Assembly: GCA_045615345.1 (NCBI GenBank)
Contig: JAZLER010000031.1
Location: 43,481-107,480, forward strand
Direction: 5' to 3'
Length of the DNA stretch: 64,000 nucleotides
Source: Fumia sp045615345
Lineage (GTDB): Bacteria > Bacillota > Clostridia > Oscillospirales > Ruminococcaceae
The position numbers and the translations under genes were made by a program. Below are positions 1 to 8,099 of this stretch, one piece after another (within the stretch, counting starts at the first letter, position 1; every line of letters begins with the position of its first letter). Below the pieces are notes generated by a model. The model searched no databases, was not told the DNA's origin, and worked only from the letters and a program-made list of their open reading frames with translations.

Positions 1-264
1 AGGAAACTTGTTGCAAGCGAAATTGTCCGCTCTTATAAGGGAACAACAGGTGGTTATGAGCTTATGAAAACCCCTGATAAAATTTCTCTTTCCGATGTAA
101 TAGGCGCAATTGAAGGACCTTATTATTTCAGCCGCTGTTTAAATCCGGAGAATGGTTGTCCGAGAACTAATGGTTGCGGATGTAAAGCATCAAAGGTGTT
201 TGCAGATATTTCAAAAACTGTTTCCAATAAACTTTCAAAAACAACTTTTGACCAGTTGATATGA
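1..264 (+). CDS. Rrf2/IscR-type transcriptional regulator, C-terminal part
   Basis: Partial gene; its start lies before the window. Reading frame 1 is open from base 1 and encodes the end of the winged-helix DNA-binding domain (IVRSYKGTTGGYEL, close to the Rrf2 wing motif) followed by ISLSDVIGAIEGP, typical of the family. A cluster of four cysteines follows (C-x6-C-x5-C-x-C), at the place where IscR and NsrR bind a [2Fe-2S] or [4Fe-4S] cluster, so iron-sulfur, redox or NO sensing is plausible. The target genes are not visible. A terminator follows the stop codon directly, so this is the last gene of its transcript. It could equally be a CymR-like member; the cysteines favour a cluster-binding type. 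Confidence 0.85.
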   Translation, partial: RKLVASEIVRSYKGTTGGYELMKTPDKISLSDVIGAIEGPYYFSRCLNPENGCPRTNGCGCKASKVFADISKTVSNKLSKTTFDQLI

Positions 265-265
265 T

Positions 266-292
266 AAAAAGCCCTGTATCACAGGGCTTTTT
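266..292 (+). terminator. Rho-independent terminator after the Rrf2 gene
   Basis: An 11-bp stem AAAAAGCCCTG / CAGGGCTTTTT with a 5-base loop (TATCA) and a T-rich 3' side, beginning one base after the stop codon. Confidence 0.88.
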
Positions 293-396
293 AATTTTTA
301 TCGAAAAAGTCTTGCATCGCACCTTAGGGGACGGTGTATAATTGTTGTAATCCATATTATGTACAGACGGGGGAGATGTCCCCACGCCTGTAAAGC

Positions 397-561
397 TTAT
401 TTCTTTACAAAGGACATACAGTCTGTGCACTGGTCCATAGAAGGATTTGTTTCATGAGTTCCCACTCTGATTTTTTCAAGAGCACAGTAATTTTCGCTTT
501 CGCAGTGGTGTTTGCACTGGGTAACGGAACATTCGATACAGTGATTTGCCTTACAGTTCAT
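397..561 (-). CDS. DUF1540-type cysteine-rich small protein
   Basis: A 54-residue reading frame found by reading the minus strand. It starts at ATG 561 behind a GGAGG ribosome binding site (569-573) and stops at 397. The protein has eight cysteines, arranged as C3, C8, C11, C16, C20, C26, C45 and C48, with the CxxxxCxxCxxxxC core and closing CxxC seen in DUF1540 proteins, which are common in spore-forming Clostridia. Such proteins are presumed metal-binding; their function is not established. It lies 66 bases downstream of spoIIID on the same strand and may be co-transcribed with it, which would put it in sporulation. That link is inferred from position only. Confidence 0.8.
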   Translation of the reverse strand: MNCKANHCIECSVTQCKHHCESENYCALEKIRVGTHETNPSMDQCTDCMSFVKK

Positions 562-627
562 AAAAATACCTCCAAAAAATTACTTCTGCTTTTAATTTCG
601 CAGACAACAGTAGTATTCCTTGAAAGA

Positions 628-888
628 TTATTTTTTATGCTTTTTCAGTTCATATTTTTTCTTTGTGGCAAGTCCGCCGCGAATGTGGCGTTCACTTTTG
701 TTCAAATCAAGGATTTTTCTTACAGCCTTAAAAAGTTCCGGGTTTTCTTTTCTTAGTTTTTCCGTAATATCTTTATGTACCGTTGATTTTGAAATTCCGA
801 ATTTTTTTGCAGTTGCCCTGACTGTTGAATTGTTTTCGATTATATGTCGGGCTAATATAACACATCTCCGATATGTATCAAAATTCAC
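628..888 (-). CDS. spoIIID: Sporulation transcriptional regulator SpoIIID
   Basis: An 86-residue protein that matches SpoIIID along its length. It has a central helix-turn-helix (ATAKKFGISKSTVHKDITEKL), the conserved NPEL segment, the ILDLNKSERHIRGG stretch and a basic C-terminal tail that forms the second DNA-binding element. In Bacillus and Clostridium SpoIIID acts in the mother cell after SigE, activating and repressing many genes and leading to SigK. The start is GTG 888 behind AAGGTGG. It is among the strongest signs in the window that the host makes endospores. No clear SigE promoter was identified upstream. Confidence 0.96.
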   Translation of the reverse strand: MNFDTYRRCVILARHIIENNSTVRATAKKFGISKSTVHKDITEKLRKENPELFKAVRKILDLNKSERHIRGGLATKKKYELKKHKK

Positions 889-1075
889 CTTACCACCTTC
901 TTATGTTTTTTGTCGGTTACGCCTATGCAAATATATGCAAAAACCAAAGTAAATATAACAAAAATATAAGGAATTACCGGCAATTCATATTACCGAAAAA
1001 GTAAACATATTTTACTAAATAACCAATTTGTTAAAAATGTCAAATATATACATTATAATCTTGGCTATTTTGTGG

Positions 1076-1104
1076 TTGATTTTGAGTACGATATATGTTA
1101 CAAT
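1076..1104 (+). promoter_or_regulatory. SigA-type promoter of the polysaccharide operon
   Basis: TTGATT (1076-1081), a 17-base spacer and TACAAT (1099-1104), with an extended -10 TGT just upstream. The predicted start near 1111 leaves about 95 bases of leader before the first gene at 1207, which has an AAGGAG site at 1191-1196. The rest of the 318-base gap between spoIIID and the operon (889-1206) is AT-rich and shows no gene or clear terminator. No other comparable promoter was noticed inside the 23-kb operon. Confidence 0.72.
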
Positions 1105-1206
1105 AATGTTGGATAGGTGTCGACTTTTTTAAGAAATACTATCGGATTGCTGCTGATTGTTCTCTTATGACATTGTCCTAAAAATAATATAAGGAGATTC
1201 AAATTA

Positions 1207-1983
1207 ATGGAAAAACAGAATATCAACGCTTCGGAATACTATACCATAGATGTCCTTCACATTATTAAATCTTTGTGGCGGCGTGCATGGATTATAGTGC
1301 TTGTGAGTATTATTGTCGCTGCAATTGGCTTTAGTTTTTCAGCGTTTTTAATCACCCCTACATATTCGTCTTCTATCAAGCTTTATGTTAATAACAGTTC
1401 AATCTCTCTGGGCAATACGACTTTCAGTATCAGCTCCTCTGAACTGACAGCGGCACAGAGCCTTGTAAAAACTTATGGCGAAATTTTAGACAGCCGCAGT
1501 ACCCTTGAACGCGTTATCAACAAAGCAGGGGTCGACTATACTGTTAAAGAACTTCATAAGATGCTGGCTTATAAATCTTCCAATGATACTGAAATTATGA
1601 AGGTTACTATAACAACTACAGATCCTTACGAAGCATCTTTGATAGCAAATACCATAGCAGAGGTTTTACCTACCCGTATTGCTGAGATTATTGATGGTGC
1701 CTCGATGGAAGTCGTGGACTCTGCTATTCCTGAACTTGAAAAGGTTGCTCCGAGCATTACAAAATATACTGCGCTGGGATTCATACTGGGTATACTTTTA
1801 AGTGTCACGATACTTGTTGTTTTCGCATTGCTTGATGATACCATTCACGATGAGGATTATATCCTTAACAATTATGAGTACCCGATTCTCGGTAAGGTTC
1901 CAAATCTCCTGACCGCAACTAATAAGAAGTACAGCTATTATTCACAAAAGCATAAACATTCGGGAAGGAGACATAAGGCATGA
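1207..1983 (+). CDS. Wzz/CpsC-type polysaccharide co-polymerase
   Basis: A 258-residue membrane protein that sets polysaccharide chain length and activates the partner BY-kinase. A cytoplasmic start (DVLHIIKSLWRR) leads into a first transmembrane segment near residues 27-50; an extracellular loop carries the Wzz-family features; a second transmembrane segment lies near 187-209, and a basic tail ends in the cytoplasm. This is the split Gram-positive arrangement (CpsC/CapA/YveK) in which the kinase is a separate protein. Its stop overlaps the kinase start by four bases (ATGA), which suggests translational coupling. It is the first gene of the operon. Confidence 0.92.
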   Translation: MEKQNINASEYYTIDVLHIIKSLWRRAWIIVLVSIIVAAIGFSFSAFLITPTYSSSIKLYVNNSSISLGNTTFSISSSELTAAQSLVKTYGEILDSRSTLERVINKAGVDYTVKELHKMLAYKSSNDTEIMKVTITTTDPYEASLIANTIAEVLPTRIAEIIDGASMEVVDSAIPELEKVAPSITKYTALGFILGILLSVTILVVFALLDDTIHDEDYILNNYEYPILGKVPNLLTATNKKYSYYSQKHKHSGRRHKA

Positions 1984-2747
1984 AAAAGAAAGTAAGAAAA
2001 ACCAAAGGCAATGTTTTGTTTCCGACCGATAATAAGAAAACATTACACAAAAACCTTGAATTTACTGCAACCGAACAGTATAAACTTATCCGTGCAAATT
2101 TAGACTTTATGCTCCACGAAGACGAGAAATGTCCTGTAATCGGTGTAACCAGTGCTACGCGCGGTGAAGGAAAGAGTACAACCGCAATCAATATTTCATA
2201 TGTTCTTGCTGAGCGTGGAAGTAAGGTTCTGCTTATAGATGGTGACTTGCGTATTCCTTCGGTTGCTAAGAAAATGGATATCAGGAGCACTCCCGGTCTT
2301 ACTGATGTTCTTATGAACAAAGAACCTATGCAGCTGAGTGATTATCAGTCGGATTTGCTTGAGAACTGGTTTATTATTCCGTCCGGATATATTCCGCCTA
2401 ACCCTTCGGAACTGTTGAGTTCCAAGAGAATGGAAGCAGTTTTAAAAGGACTTAAAGAGCATTTTGATTACATTATTATCGATTTGCCTCCCGTAAACAT
2501 TGTTTCCGATGCAGTTGCCATTTCAAATTATGTTGCAGGTATGGTGGTTGTTGTCAGGGAAGAATATACCGAGAAAAAAGAACTGGAACATTGTTTCAGA
2601 CAGCTTAAACTCTCCAATGTAAAAATTCTCGGATGTGTTATGAATGAAACCAAAACCGGCAGAGGTTCATACGGCAGATACAAAAAGTACAAGTATTATA
2701 AGTACTATCGTCATTATCAGAGCGAACCTGAGGTTTCAAAGTTATGA
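1980..2747 (+). CDS. CpsD-type bacterial tyrosine kinase (BY-kinase)
   Basis: A 255-residue cytoplasmic P-loop kinase that autophosphorylates on a C-terminal tyrosine cluster and controls polysaccharide export. Walker A is ATRGEGKST (59-67), Walker A' is VLLIDGDLR (83-91), and Walker B is YIIIDLPP (about 164-171). The last 29 residues hold eight tyrosines (231, 234, 237, 239, 240, 242, 243, 246) in a Lys-rich stretch, the expected autophosphorylation tail. It overlaps both the Wzz-like partner and the PHP phosphatase by four bases, so kinase, activator and phosphatase are translated as one unit. Confidence 0.95.
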   Translation: MKKKVRKTKGNVLFPTDNKKTLHKNLEFTATEQYKLIRANLDFMLHEDEKCPVIGVTSATRGEGKSTTAINISYVLAERGSKVLLIDGDLRIPSVAKKMDIRSTPGLTDVLMNKEPMQLSDYQSDLLENWFIIPSGYIPPNPSELLSSKRMEAVLKGLKEHFDYIIIDLPPVNIVSDAVAISNYVAGMVVVVREEYTEKKELEHCFRQLKLSNVKILGCVMNETKTGRGSYGRYKKYKYYKYYRHYQSEPEVSKL

Positions 2748-3433
2748 TAGACTGGCATAGTCATATCCTTCCCGGAATAGATGACGGAAGCAAAGACATA
2801 AGCGAAAGCCTTGAACTTCTTTCGATGCTTTTGGCACAGGGAGTCAGAAAAGTTGTTGCGACACCGCATTTTTATGCAAATGATGAACTTGTTGCAAGCT
2901 TTATTGAAAGAAGACAAAAAGCCTTTGAGGATTTAAAGTCTGTCTGTCCTGATAATTCTCCCGATATTCTGCTTGGTGCGGAGGTCAGGTACTATGCAGG
3001 AATAGAGAACCTTGAAGACTTGAGCTGTCTGTGTATAGGCGACTCAAAACTGTTGCTTTTGGAAATGCCTATGGAAAAATGGACAGATTACACTGTAAGA
3101 GAGCTTATTAATATTGCTAATGCGAGAAATATAAAGCTTGTACTGGCACATATTGAACGATACTTGGCTTTACAGAGTAGCACTGTATGGAATGAGCTTT
3201 ACGAAGCAGGTATTCTTATGCAGGTAAATGCAAGCTTTTTTACAGAATTATTTACTAAACGCAAATCGCTTTTATATCTGCAAAATGGTATGGTACATTT
3301 CATTGGTTCTGATTGTCATAATATAAAAAATCGCCCACCGCATCTTGGTGAGGCATATGAAATTATCCGAAAGAAATTCGGAACCGAGGTTTTGTTTCAA
3401 TTTAATGAGTTTGGCGAATCCTTACTCATATAA
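2744..3433 (+). CDS. CpsB/YwqE-type protein-tyrosine phosphatase (PHP family)
   Basis: A 229-residue metal-dependent phosphatase of the PHP fold. It begins MIDWHSHILPGIDDGSKD, with metal-binding His5 and His7 and the family GxDDG segment. Further metal-ligand regions are VATPHF, LGAEVRYY, LAHIERY and FIGSDCHN. It removes phosphate from the BY-kinase tail and so cycles the polymerase complex. The four-base overlap with the kinase gene supports that pairing. The length is slightly under the usual 240-255 residues but no motif is missing. Confidence 0.93.
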   Translation: MIDWHSHILPGIDDGSKDISESLELLSMLLAQGVRKVVATPHFYANDELVASFIERRQKAFEDLKSVCPDNSPDILLGAEVRYYAGIENLEDLSCLCIGDSKLLLLEMPMEKWTDYTVRELINIANARNIKLVLAHIERYLALQSSTVWNELYEAGILMQVNASFFTELFTKRKSLLYLQNGMVHFIGSDCHNIKNRPPHLGEAYEIIRKKFGTEVLFQFNEFGESLLI

Positions 3434-3467
3434 AAAATAAAAAATTTATGAAAGGAAGTAATCCAAA

Positions 3468-4196
3468 ATGAAAAAAATTATTACTTTTTGTCTCGCAGTT
3501 GTAATGCTTATGAGTGTAAGTATGACTGCATCCGCAAATTTCGGAGGCTTTGTTAACAGTGCTTTTGCTAACCTTGCCCCCACTCTTGTCAGCGGAACTA
3601 ACGCAGCAGAAGATTGTGATGCACAGCTTATCATCACAGCTTATGCTAATCGTGAAACCTTGCCTGAAGAGCTTCGCGAAAAAATTGAAGAGGCTTTTGA
3701 CATCCTCAAAACCACAGAAGATTTCGGCGATTTAAGTGACGAAATCGGAGAGCTTGCAAAAAACATGGGACTTGATCCTAAAGGTCTTGCTGTAAGCGAT
3801 ATGTTCGATATCCGTATGTCTGATTGTGATAACCACGATCTCCACGGACATTTCGATGTTACACTCGCAGCTGATGCACTTGAACACTTTGTTTGCTTGC
3901 TCCATTATCACGGCGATTTCTGGCATATCGTTGAAGGTGCTGAAGTAACAAACGGTGGTACTCACCTTGAATTCGATGCAATGGAATTCTCTCCCTTTGC
4001 TATCGTTGTAGATGCTGTTGCACTTGAAGCAGAAGAAGCTTCACAGCCTGTTGCTGACATAGATAAAGATGCTGATGCTCCTGATGTAAGCGGTATGCCT
4101 GCAGATCATCTTTTGTGCTGGATTATCATCATAATCCTTCTTGTTGCTATTATCGTTACTATTATTTCCAAGAAAGAAAAAAAGAATAAGAAATAA
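3468..4196 (+). CDS. Secreted, C-terminally anchored protein of unknown function
   Basis: A 242-residue protein with no family I recognise. It has a signal peptide (residues 1-23, ending ASA), an extracellular part of about 190 residues, one transmembrane helix (about 213-233, LLCWIIIIILLVAIIV) and a Lys-rich cytoplasmic tail. The middle (about 121-155) is rich in His with two Cys (CDNHDLHGHF, then HFVCLLHYHGDFWH), which could bind metal. It lies between the tyrosine phosphorylation genes and the LCP gene, so a role in assembling or anchoring the polysaccharide is possible. The next gene encodes a tiny protein with a very similar tail. Confidence 0.8.
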   Translation: MKKIITFCLAVVMLMSVSMTASANFGGFVNSAFANLAPTLVSGTNAAEDCDAQLIITAYANRETLPEELREKIEEAFDILKTTEDFGDLSDEIGELAKNMGLDPKGLAVSDMFDIRMSDCDNHDLHGHFDVTLAADALEHFVCLLHYHGDFWHIVEGAEVTNGGTHLEFDAMEFSPFAIVVDAVALEAEEASQPVADIDKDADAPDVSGMPADHLLCWIIIIILLVAIIVTIISKKEKKNKK

Positions 4197-4210
4197 TTGA
4201 GGTGTTTTTT

Positions 4211-4324
4211 ATGAATTTATTCAATATGCCACATATGCACACTTTGTGCTGGATTGTTATTGTAGCTCTTTTGATAGTTGAAATTGCTCTTCTTCTCAAA
4301 AAAGGCAAAAAAGATAAAAAATAA
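4211..4324 (+). CDS. 37-residue single-pass membrane peptide
   Basis: A short gene starting at ATG 4211 behind GAGGTG, 14 bases after the previous stop and 19 before the LCP gene. The peptide is MNLFNMPHMH, then TLCWIVIVALLIVEIALLL, then a basic KKGKKDKK tail. Its LCWI(I/V)I motif, helix and Lys tail mirror the C-terminus of the larger protein just upstream, as if it were that anchor without the extracellular domain. Regular spacing and a good ribosome binding site support a real gene. Function unknown; it could be a partner or regulator of the upstream protein. Confidence 0.7.
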   Translation: MNLFNMPHMHTLCWIVIVALLIVEIALLLKKGKKDKK

Positions 4325-4343
4325 TTAGTTGAGGTGACTTGAA

Positions 4344-5336
4344 ATGAGAAAAACTTCAGGTAATGAAATTAAATATTTAAAGTATGGTCTTATTGCGGTT
4401 TTGAGCGTTTTTCTCATTTTAGGTTTATTTTTGCTCCTGAAAGGCTGGGAAGAAAAACATAGTTTTTTCCCGAGCCGGGAAATATCGGAAGAAACTTTGA
4501 CCTATAAAGGCGGGGAATATGTTTTAAAAGATAATATTGAAACCTTCCTCGTCTTAGGTCTTGATAAGTTTGATGGTGATTTTGTAAATGATTCTTACAA
4601 TAATGACCAGTGTGCCGATTTTCTGATGTTGTTTGTCTTAGATAATGAAACAAAGAAATGCAGCGCTGTTCATATAAACCGTGATACCATGGCAAGCGTG
4701 AATGTTCTCGGCGTTGCCGGAAATCGGGTTGATACTGTTACAAAACAGATAGCCCTTGCGCATACTTATGGACAAGGTGGGGATGTCAGCTGTCGAAATA
4801 CAGCCGATGCAGTATCCAAACTCCTTATGAATGTAAAGGTAAACCATTATATTTCCTTTACGCTGGATTCTGTAACTGTTATGAACGATCTTGTAGGTGG
4901 CGTTGAAGTAGTAGTTTCTGACGACTTTTCAGAAGTTGATGGAACTCTTGTGCAAGGAGAAACTATTACCCTGACAGGCGAACAGGCAATGAATTTTGTC
5001 CGTACCCGTTATGGCCTTGAAGACAGCAGCAACAGTACACGAATGAAACGCCAGCAGCAGTATGTAACTGCTTTGTATGAAAAATATACTGAGTGCGTTG
5101 AAAATGATGATGAATTTATTGTTGAAGCATCACTTGCGATGTCGGATTATATTGTATCCGACCGCTCTGTAACACAACTCCAGGACCTTTCGCGTAAATT
5201 CTCTGAATACGAATTTGTCGGAATAGATGATTTCGATGGTGAATTGACCCTTGGAGAGGAGTTTATGGAGTTTTATCCTGATGAGGATTCTGTTTTGGAA
5301 ATTGTTGTAGACAGTTTCTATGAAATTAAAGATTAA
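4344..5336 (+). CDS. LytR-CpsA-Psr (LCP) family polymer ligase
   Basis: A 330-residue membrane-anchored enzyme with one N-terminal transmembrane segment (about 12-30) and an extracellular LCP domain. Visible motifs are FLVLGLDKFDGD, a DFLMLFVLD strand, the Arg-Asp pair in HINRDTMA, ALAHTYGQGG, NHYISF, LVGGVEV and GEQAMNFVRTRYG. LCP proteins transfer undecaprenyl-linked glycopolymers to peptidoglycan. Inside this operon it probably attaches the polysaccharide made here. A second LCP gene lies at 59163-60140. Confidence 0.93.
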   Translation: MRKTSGNEIKYLKYGLIAVLSVFLILGLFLLLKGWEEKHSFFPSREISEETLTYKGGEYVLKDNIETFLVLGLDKFDGDFVNDSYNNDQCADFLMLFVLDNETKKCSAVHINRDTMASVNVLGVAGNRVDTVTKQIALAHTYGQGGDVSCRNTADAVSKLLMNVKVNHYISFTLDSVTVMNDLVGGVEVVVSDDFSEVDGTLVQGETITLTGEQAMNFVRTRYGLEDSSNSTRMKRQQQYVTALYEKYTECVENDDEFIVEASLAMSDYIVSDRSVTQLQDLSRKFSEYEFVGIDDFDGELTLGEEFMEFYPDEDSVLEIVVDSFYEIKD

Positions 5337-5370
5337 TTTTATGTTTTTACGGAAAGGGGAGAAAGAGTAA

Positions 5371-6057
5371 ATGAACTGTACAAAAGTGGATATTGCTGCT
5401 GACTCCCGTACCCAAACGGAAATGCGCAAGCAGATTTTGATAAAGGACAAGAAAATATACAACTTTTTCAAAAGAGGTTTTGATATTTTCTGTTCTTCAA
5501 TTGGTCTTATTATACTTTTAGTACCGCTACTTATAATTTCGCTTATAATTGTAATCGACAGTCCCGGGGCTTCCCCGATTTATTCTCAGAAACGCATCGG
5601 GAAAAATGGAAAGAGCTTCAATTTTTATAAATTCAGATCTATGGTTCCCAACGCTGAGAGTATGCTTGATTCTTTGCTTTCTCAGAATGAAATGGACGGT
5701 CCTGTATTTAAAATAAAAAAAGACCCGAGAATTACTCGTGTCGGACGCCTTATAAGACGCACAGGTTTAGATGAACTTCCACAGCTCTGGAATGTCTTTA
5801 TCGGTGATATGAGTCTGGTTGGCCCTCGTCCTCCGCTTCCCCGTGAGGTAGAAATGTATGACGAGTACCAGTTCCAGCGACTTTTAATTATACCCGGAAT
5901 TACCTGCTACTGGCAGGTACAGCCTGAACGTAACAGCCTCTCATTTGATGAGTGGGTTGCTTTGGATTTGAAATATATAGAAGAACGCAACTTCTTTAAA
6001 GATATACTTATTCTCTTTAAAACTGTTTTTGCAGTATTCGGACAGGAGGGGGAATAA
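5371..6057 (+). CDS. Initiating sugar-phosphate transferase 1 (bacterial sugar transferase)
   Basis: A 228-residue polyprenyl-phosphate phosphoglycosyl transferase of the monotopic WbaP/PglC fold. After a roughly 29-residue N-terminal extension comes FFKRGFDIFCSS, a membrane hairpin (about 42-62), then QKRIGKNGKSFNFYKFRSM, the catalytic-region DELPQLWNVFIGDMSLVGPRPPLP, and the late GITCYWQV. It would load the first sugar phosphate on undecaprenyl phosphate. The start has an AAAGGGGAG site. It overlaps the next gene by one base (TAATG). A second enzyme of the same family follows at 8100. Confidence 0.93.
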   Translation: MNCTKVDIAADSRTQTEMRKQILIKDKKIYNFFKRGFDIFCSSIGLIILLVPLLIISLIIVIDSPGASPIYSQKRIGKNGKSFNFYKFRSMVPNAESMLDSLLSQNEMDGPVFKIKKDPRITRVGRLIRRTGLDELPQLWNVFIGDMSLVGPRPPLPREVEMYDEYQFQRLLIIPGITCYWQVQPERNSLSFDEWVALDLKYIEERNFFKDILILFKTVFAVFGQEGE

Positions 6058-8033
6058 TGCCATCCTCTAAAAAGGAAAATACAATTCTGTTGCTTGCGAA
6101 AGTGTATATCAAAGATATTTGTATGATGCTTTACGATATGGGCGCTGTTACAGTTGCCTTTTTTCTCGCATTATGGGTAAGATTTGACTGTCAGTTTTCA
6201 CAGATTCCTGAAGATTACCTTGCATCATGGCTTAAATTTACCCCTATATATATTGTTGTCAGTATTATTGTTTTCTGGATGTTTCACCTGTATCAGAATA
6301 TCTGGAGATTTGCAAGCTTTGTGGAGCTTAAGCTTATAATCTGTGCTTCGAGCATTCTTGCAATTTTTCATACTGTGGGCATTACATTATTGTTTCAGCG
6401 AATGCCTGTTACATATTATGTTATCGGTACCACAATTCAGTTTATGATGATTGTTTTTGTTCGTTTTGCTTATCGTTTTGTTGTGTTGGAAATCAGCAAA
6501 AATATGAAACTTTCAAAAACTATGGCTGCAACGAAAGTTATGCTTATCGGTGCCGGCGAAGCAGGTCAGATGATTATCGGTGATTTGCAGAGTTCGAGAA
6601 ATGTAAACGAGTATGTTTGTTGCATTATTGATGATGATGAGAAAAAACAGGGAAGATTTCTCTATGGTGTACCTATTGTAGGCGGCAGGGAAGATATTTT
6701 GCTCAATGTCGAAAAATATGGTATTGAAAAGATTTATTTTACCATACCAAGTGCCAGTGCTGATGTGCGCCGTGATATCCTTGATATATGCAAGGAAACA
6801 AACTGTCAGCTGAAAAGCCTGCCCGGAATTGCTGAACTTGTTTCCGGTGTAGTTGATGCAAGCTATATGCGTGATGTTTCGGTTGAGGACCTGCTTGGAA
6901 GAGAATCTGTCAAGGTGAATATGGATGAAATTTTTGATTTCATTAAGGATAAAGTAATCCTTGTAACCGGTGGAGGAGGCTCTATCGGCAGTGAACTTTG
7001 CAGACAGATTGCAAAACATAATCCGAAGACACTGATCGTGTTTGATATTTATGAAAACAATGCACATGCCATAGGACTTGAACTTAAGGATAAATACCCG
7101 GAGCTTAATCTCGAGGTGCTTATTGGTTCTGTCCGTGACAGTAAACGCATTAATCAGGTTTTTGAAAAATATAAACCTGATGTTGTATACCATGCGGCGG
7201 CTCATAAGCATGTTCCCCTGATGGAGGACAGCCCTTGTGAGTCCATAAAAAACAATGCTATCGGTACCTATAAAACTGCATATGCGGCTATGATAAACGG
7301 TTGTAAGCGCTTTGTTCTGATTTCTACCGATAAGGCGGTTAATCCCACCAACATTATGGGCGCTTCAAAACGCATTTGTGAGATGATTATTCAGTCGTTT
7401 GACAGAATGGTTAAAGAAGGAAAAGTCCGTGAAATCAATCCTTTGTATACCCATATTGAAGATACTGATTATGATATGACTGATATGGTTCATAGTGATA
7501 TAAAGCCCATAACAGAATTTGTGGCTGTGCGTTTTGGTAATGTACTTGGAAGTAATGGTTCTGTTGTTCCGAGATTTAAAGAACAGATTGCAAAAGGTGG
7601 ACCGGTAACAGTTACCCACCCCGATATAATCCGTTATTTTATGACAATTCCGGAGGCTTCCTCCCTTGTTTTGCAAGCAGGTGTATACGCAAATGGCGGC
7701 GAGATTTTTGTGCTCGATATGGGTGCTCCCGTAAAAATCGACACTTTGGCAAGAAATCTTATTCGTCTTTCAGGGCTTAAACCTGATGTTGATATTAAAA
7801 TCGAATATACAGGTCTTCGTGCAGGTGAGAAACTGTATGAAGAGAAGCTTATGTCTGAAGAAGGTTTAAAGACTACTAAAAATCAGCTCATACATATCGG
7901 TTCTCCCATACCTTTTGATATTGATGAGTTTTTGAGTCAGCTTAAATCTTTGATGGCAGTTGCATACGATGGTCAGGAAGACAAAATTCGTGATGCTGTT
8001 TCTGAAATAGTAGGAACTTATCATCCGGCATAA
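6057..8033 (+). CDS. CapD/PglF-like nucleotide-sugar 4,6-dehydratase, membrane-bound
   Basis: A 658-residue protein with four N-terminal transmembrane helices (about residues 20-150), a CoA-binding-like Rossmann domain (VMLIGAGEAGQM, about 161-172) and a C-terminal SDR domain beginning VILVTGGGGSIGSE (about 299). The active-site region reads STDKAVNPTNIMGASKR, where the usual catalytic Tyr is Met, as in PglF and FlaA1-type dehydratases. It probably converts UDP-GlcNAc to the 4-keto-6-deoxy sugar, a precursor of bacillosamine-type residues that one of the two initiating transferases could use. No matching aminotransferase is present in the window. Confidence 0.9.
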   Translation: MPSSKKENTILLLAKVYIKDICMMLYDMGAVTVAFFLALWVRFDCQFSQIPEDYLASWLKFTPIYIVVSIIVFWMFHLYQNIWRFASFVELKLIICASSILAIFHTVGITLLFQRMPVTYYVIGTTIQFMMIVFVRFAYRFVVLEISKNMKLSKTMAATKVMLIGAGEAGQMIIGDLQSSRNVNEYVCCIIDDDEKKQGRFLYGVPIVGGREDILLNVEKYGIEKIYFTIPSASADVRRDILDICKETNCQLKSLPGIAELVSGVVDASYMRDVSVEDLLGRESVKVNMDEIFDFIKDKVILVTGGGGSIGSELCRQIAKHNPKTLIVFDIYENNAHAIGLELKDKYPELNLEVLIGSVRDSKRINQVFEKYKPDVVYHAAAHKHVPLMEDSPCESIKNNAIGTYKTAYAAMINGCKRFVLISTDKAVNPTNIMGASKRICEMIIQSFDRMVKEGKVREINPLYTHIEDTDYDMTDMVHSDIKPITEFVAVRFGNVLGSNGSVVPRFKEQIAKGGPVTVTHPDIIRYFMTIPEASSLVLQAGVYANGGEIFVLDMGAPVKIDTLARNLIRLSGLKPDVDIKIEYTGLRAGEKLYEEKLMSEEGLKTTKNQLIHIGSPIPFDIDEFLSQLKSLMAVAYDGQEDKIRDAVSEIVGTYHPA

Positions 8034-8099
8034 GATGATTTTAAACAGAATAGGGCTAATTTTGAAAATTTATTATGTTTTAGGAGTTGGTTTAATATT

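Noticed and set aside
301..396. Possible small RNA or hairpin around GGGGGAGATGTCCCC
   Set aside because: The stem is short with almost no loop, and no promoter or T-run supports an RNA gene.
6513..7211. 232-codon minus-strand frame inside the CapD-like gene
   Set aside because: Fully inside a well-identified gene, with no ribosome binding site and no family resemblance.
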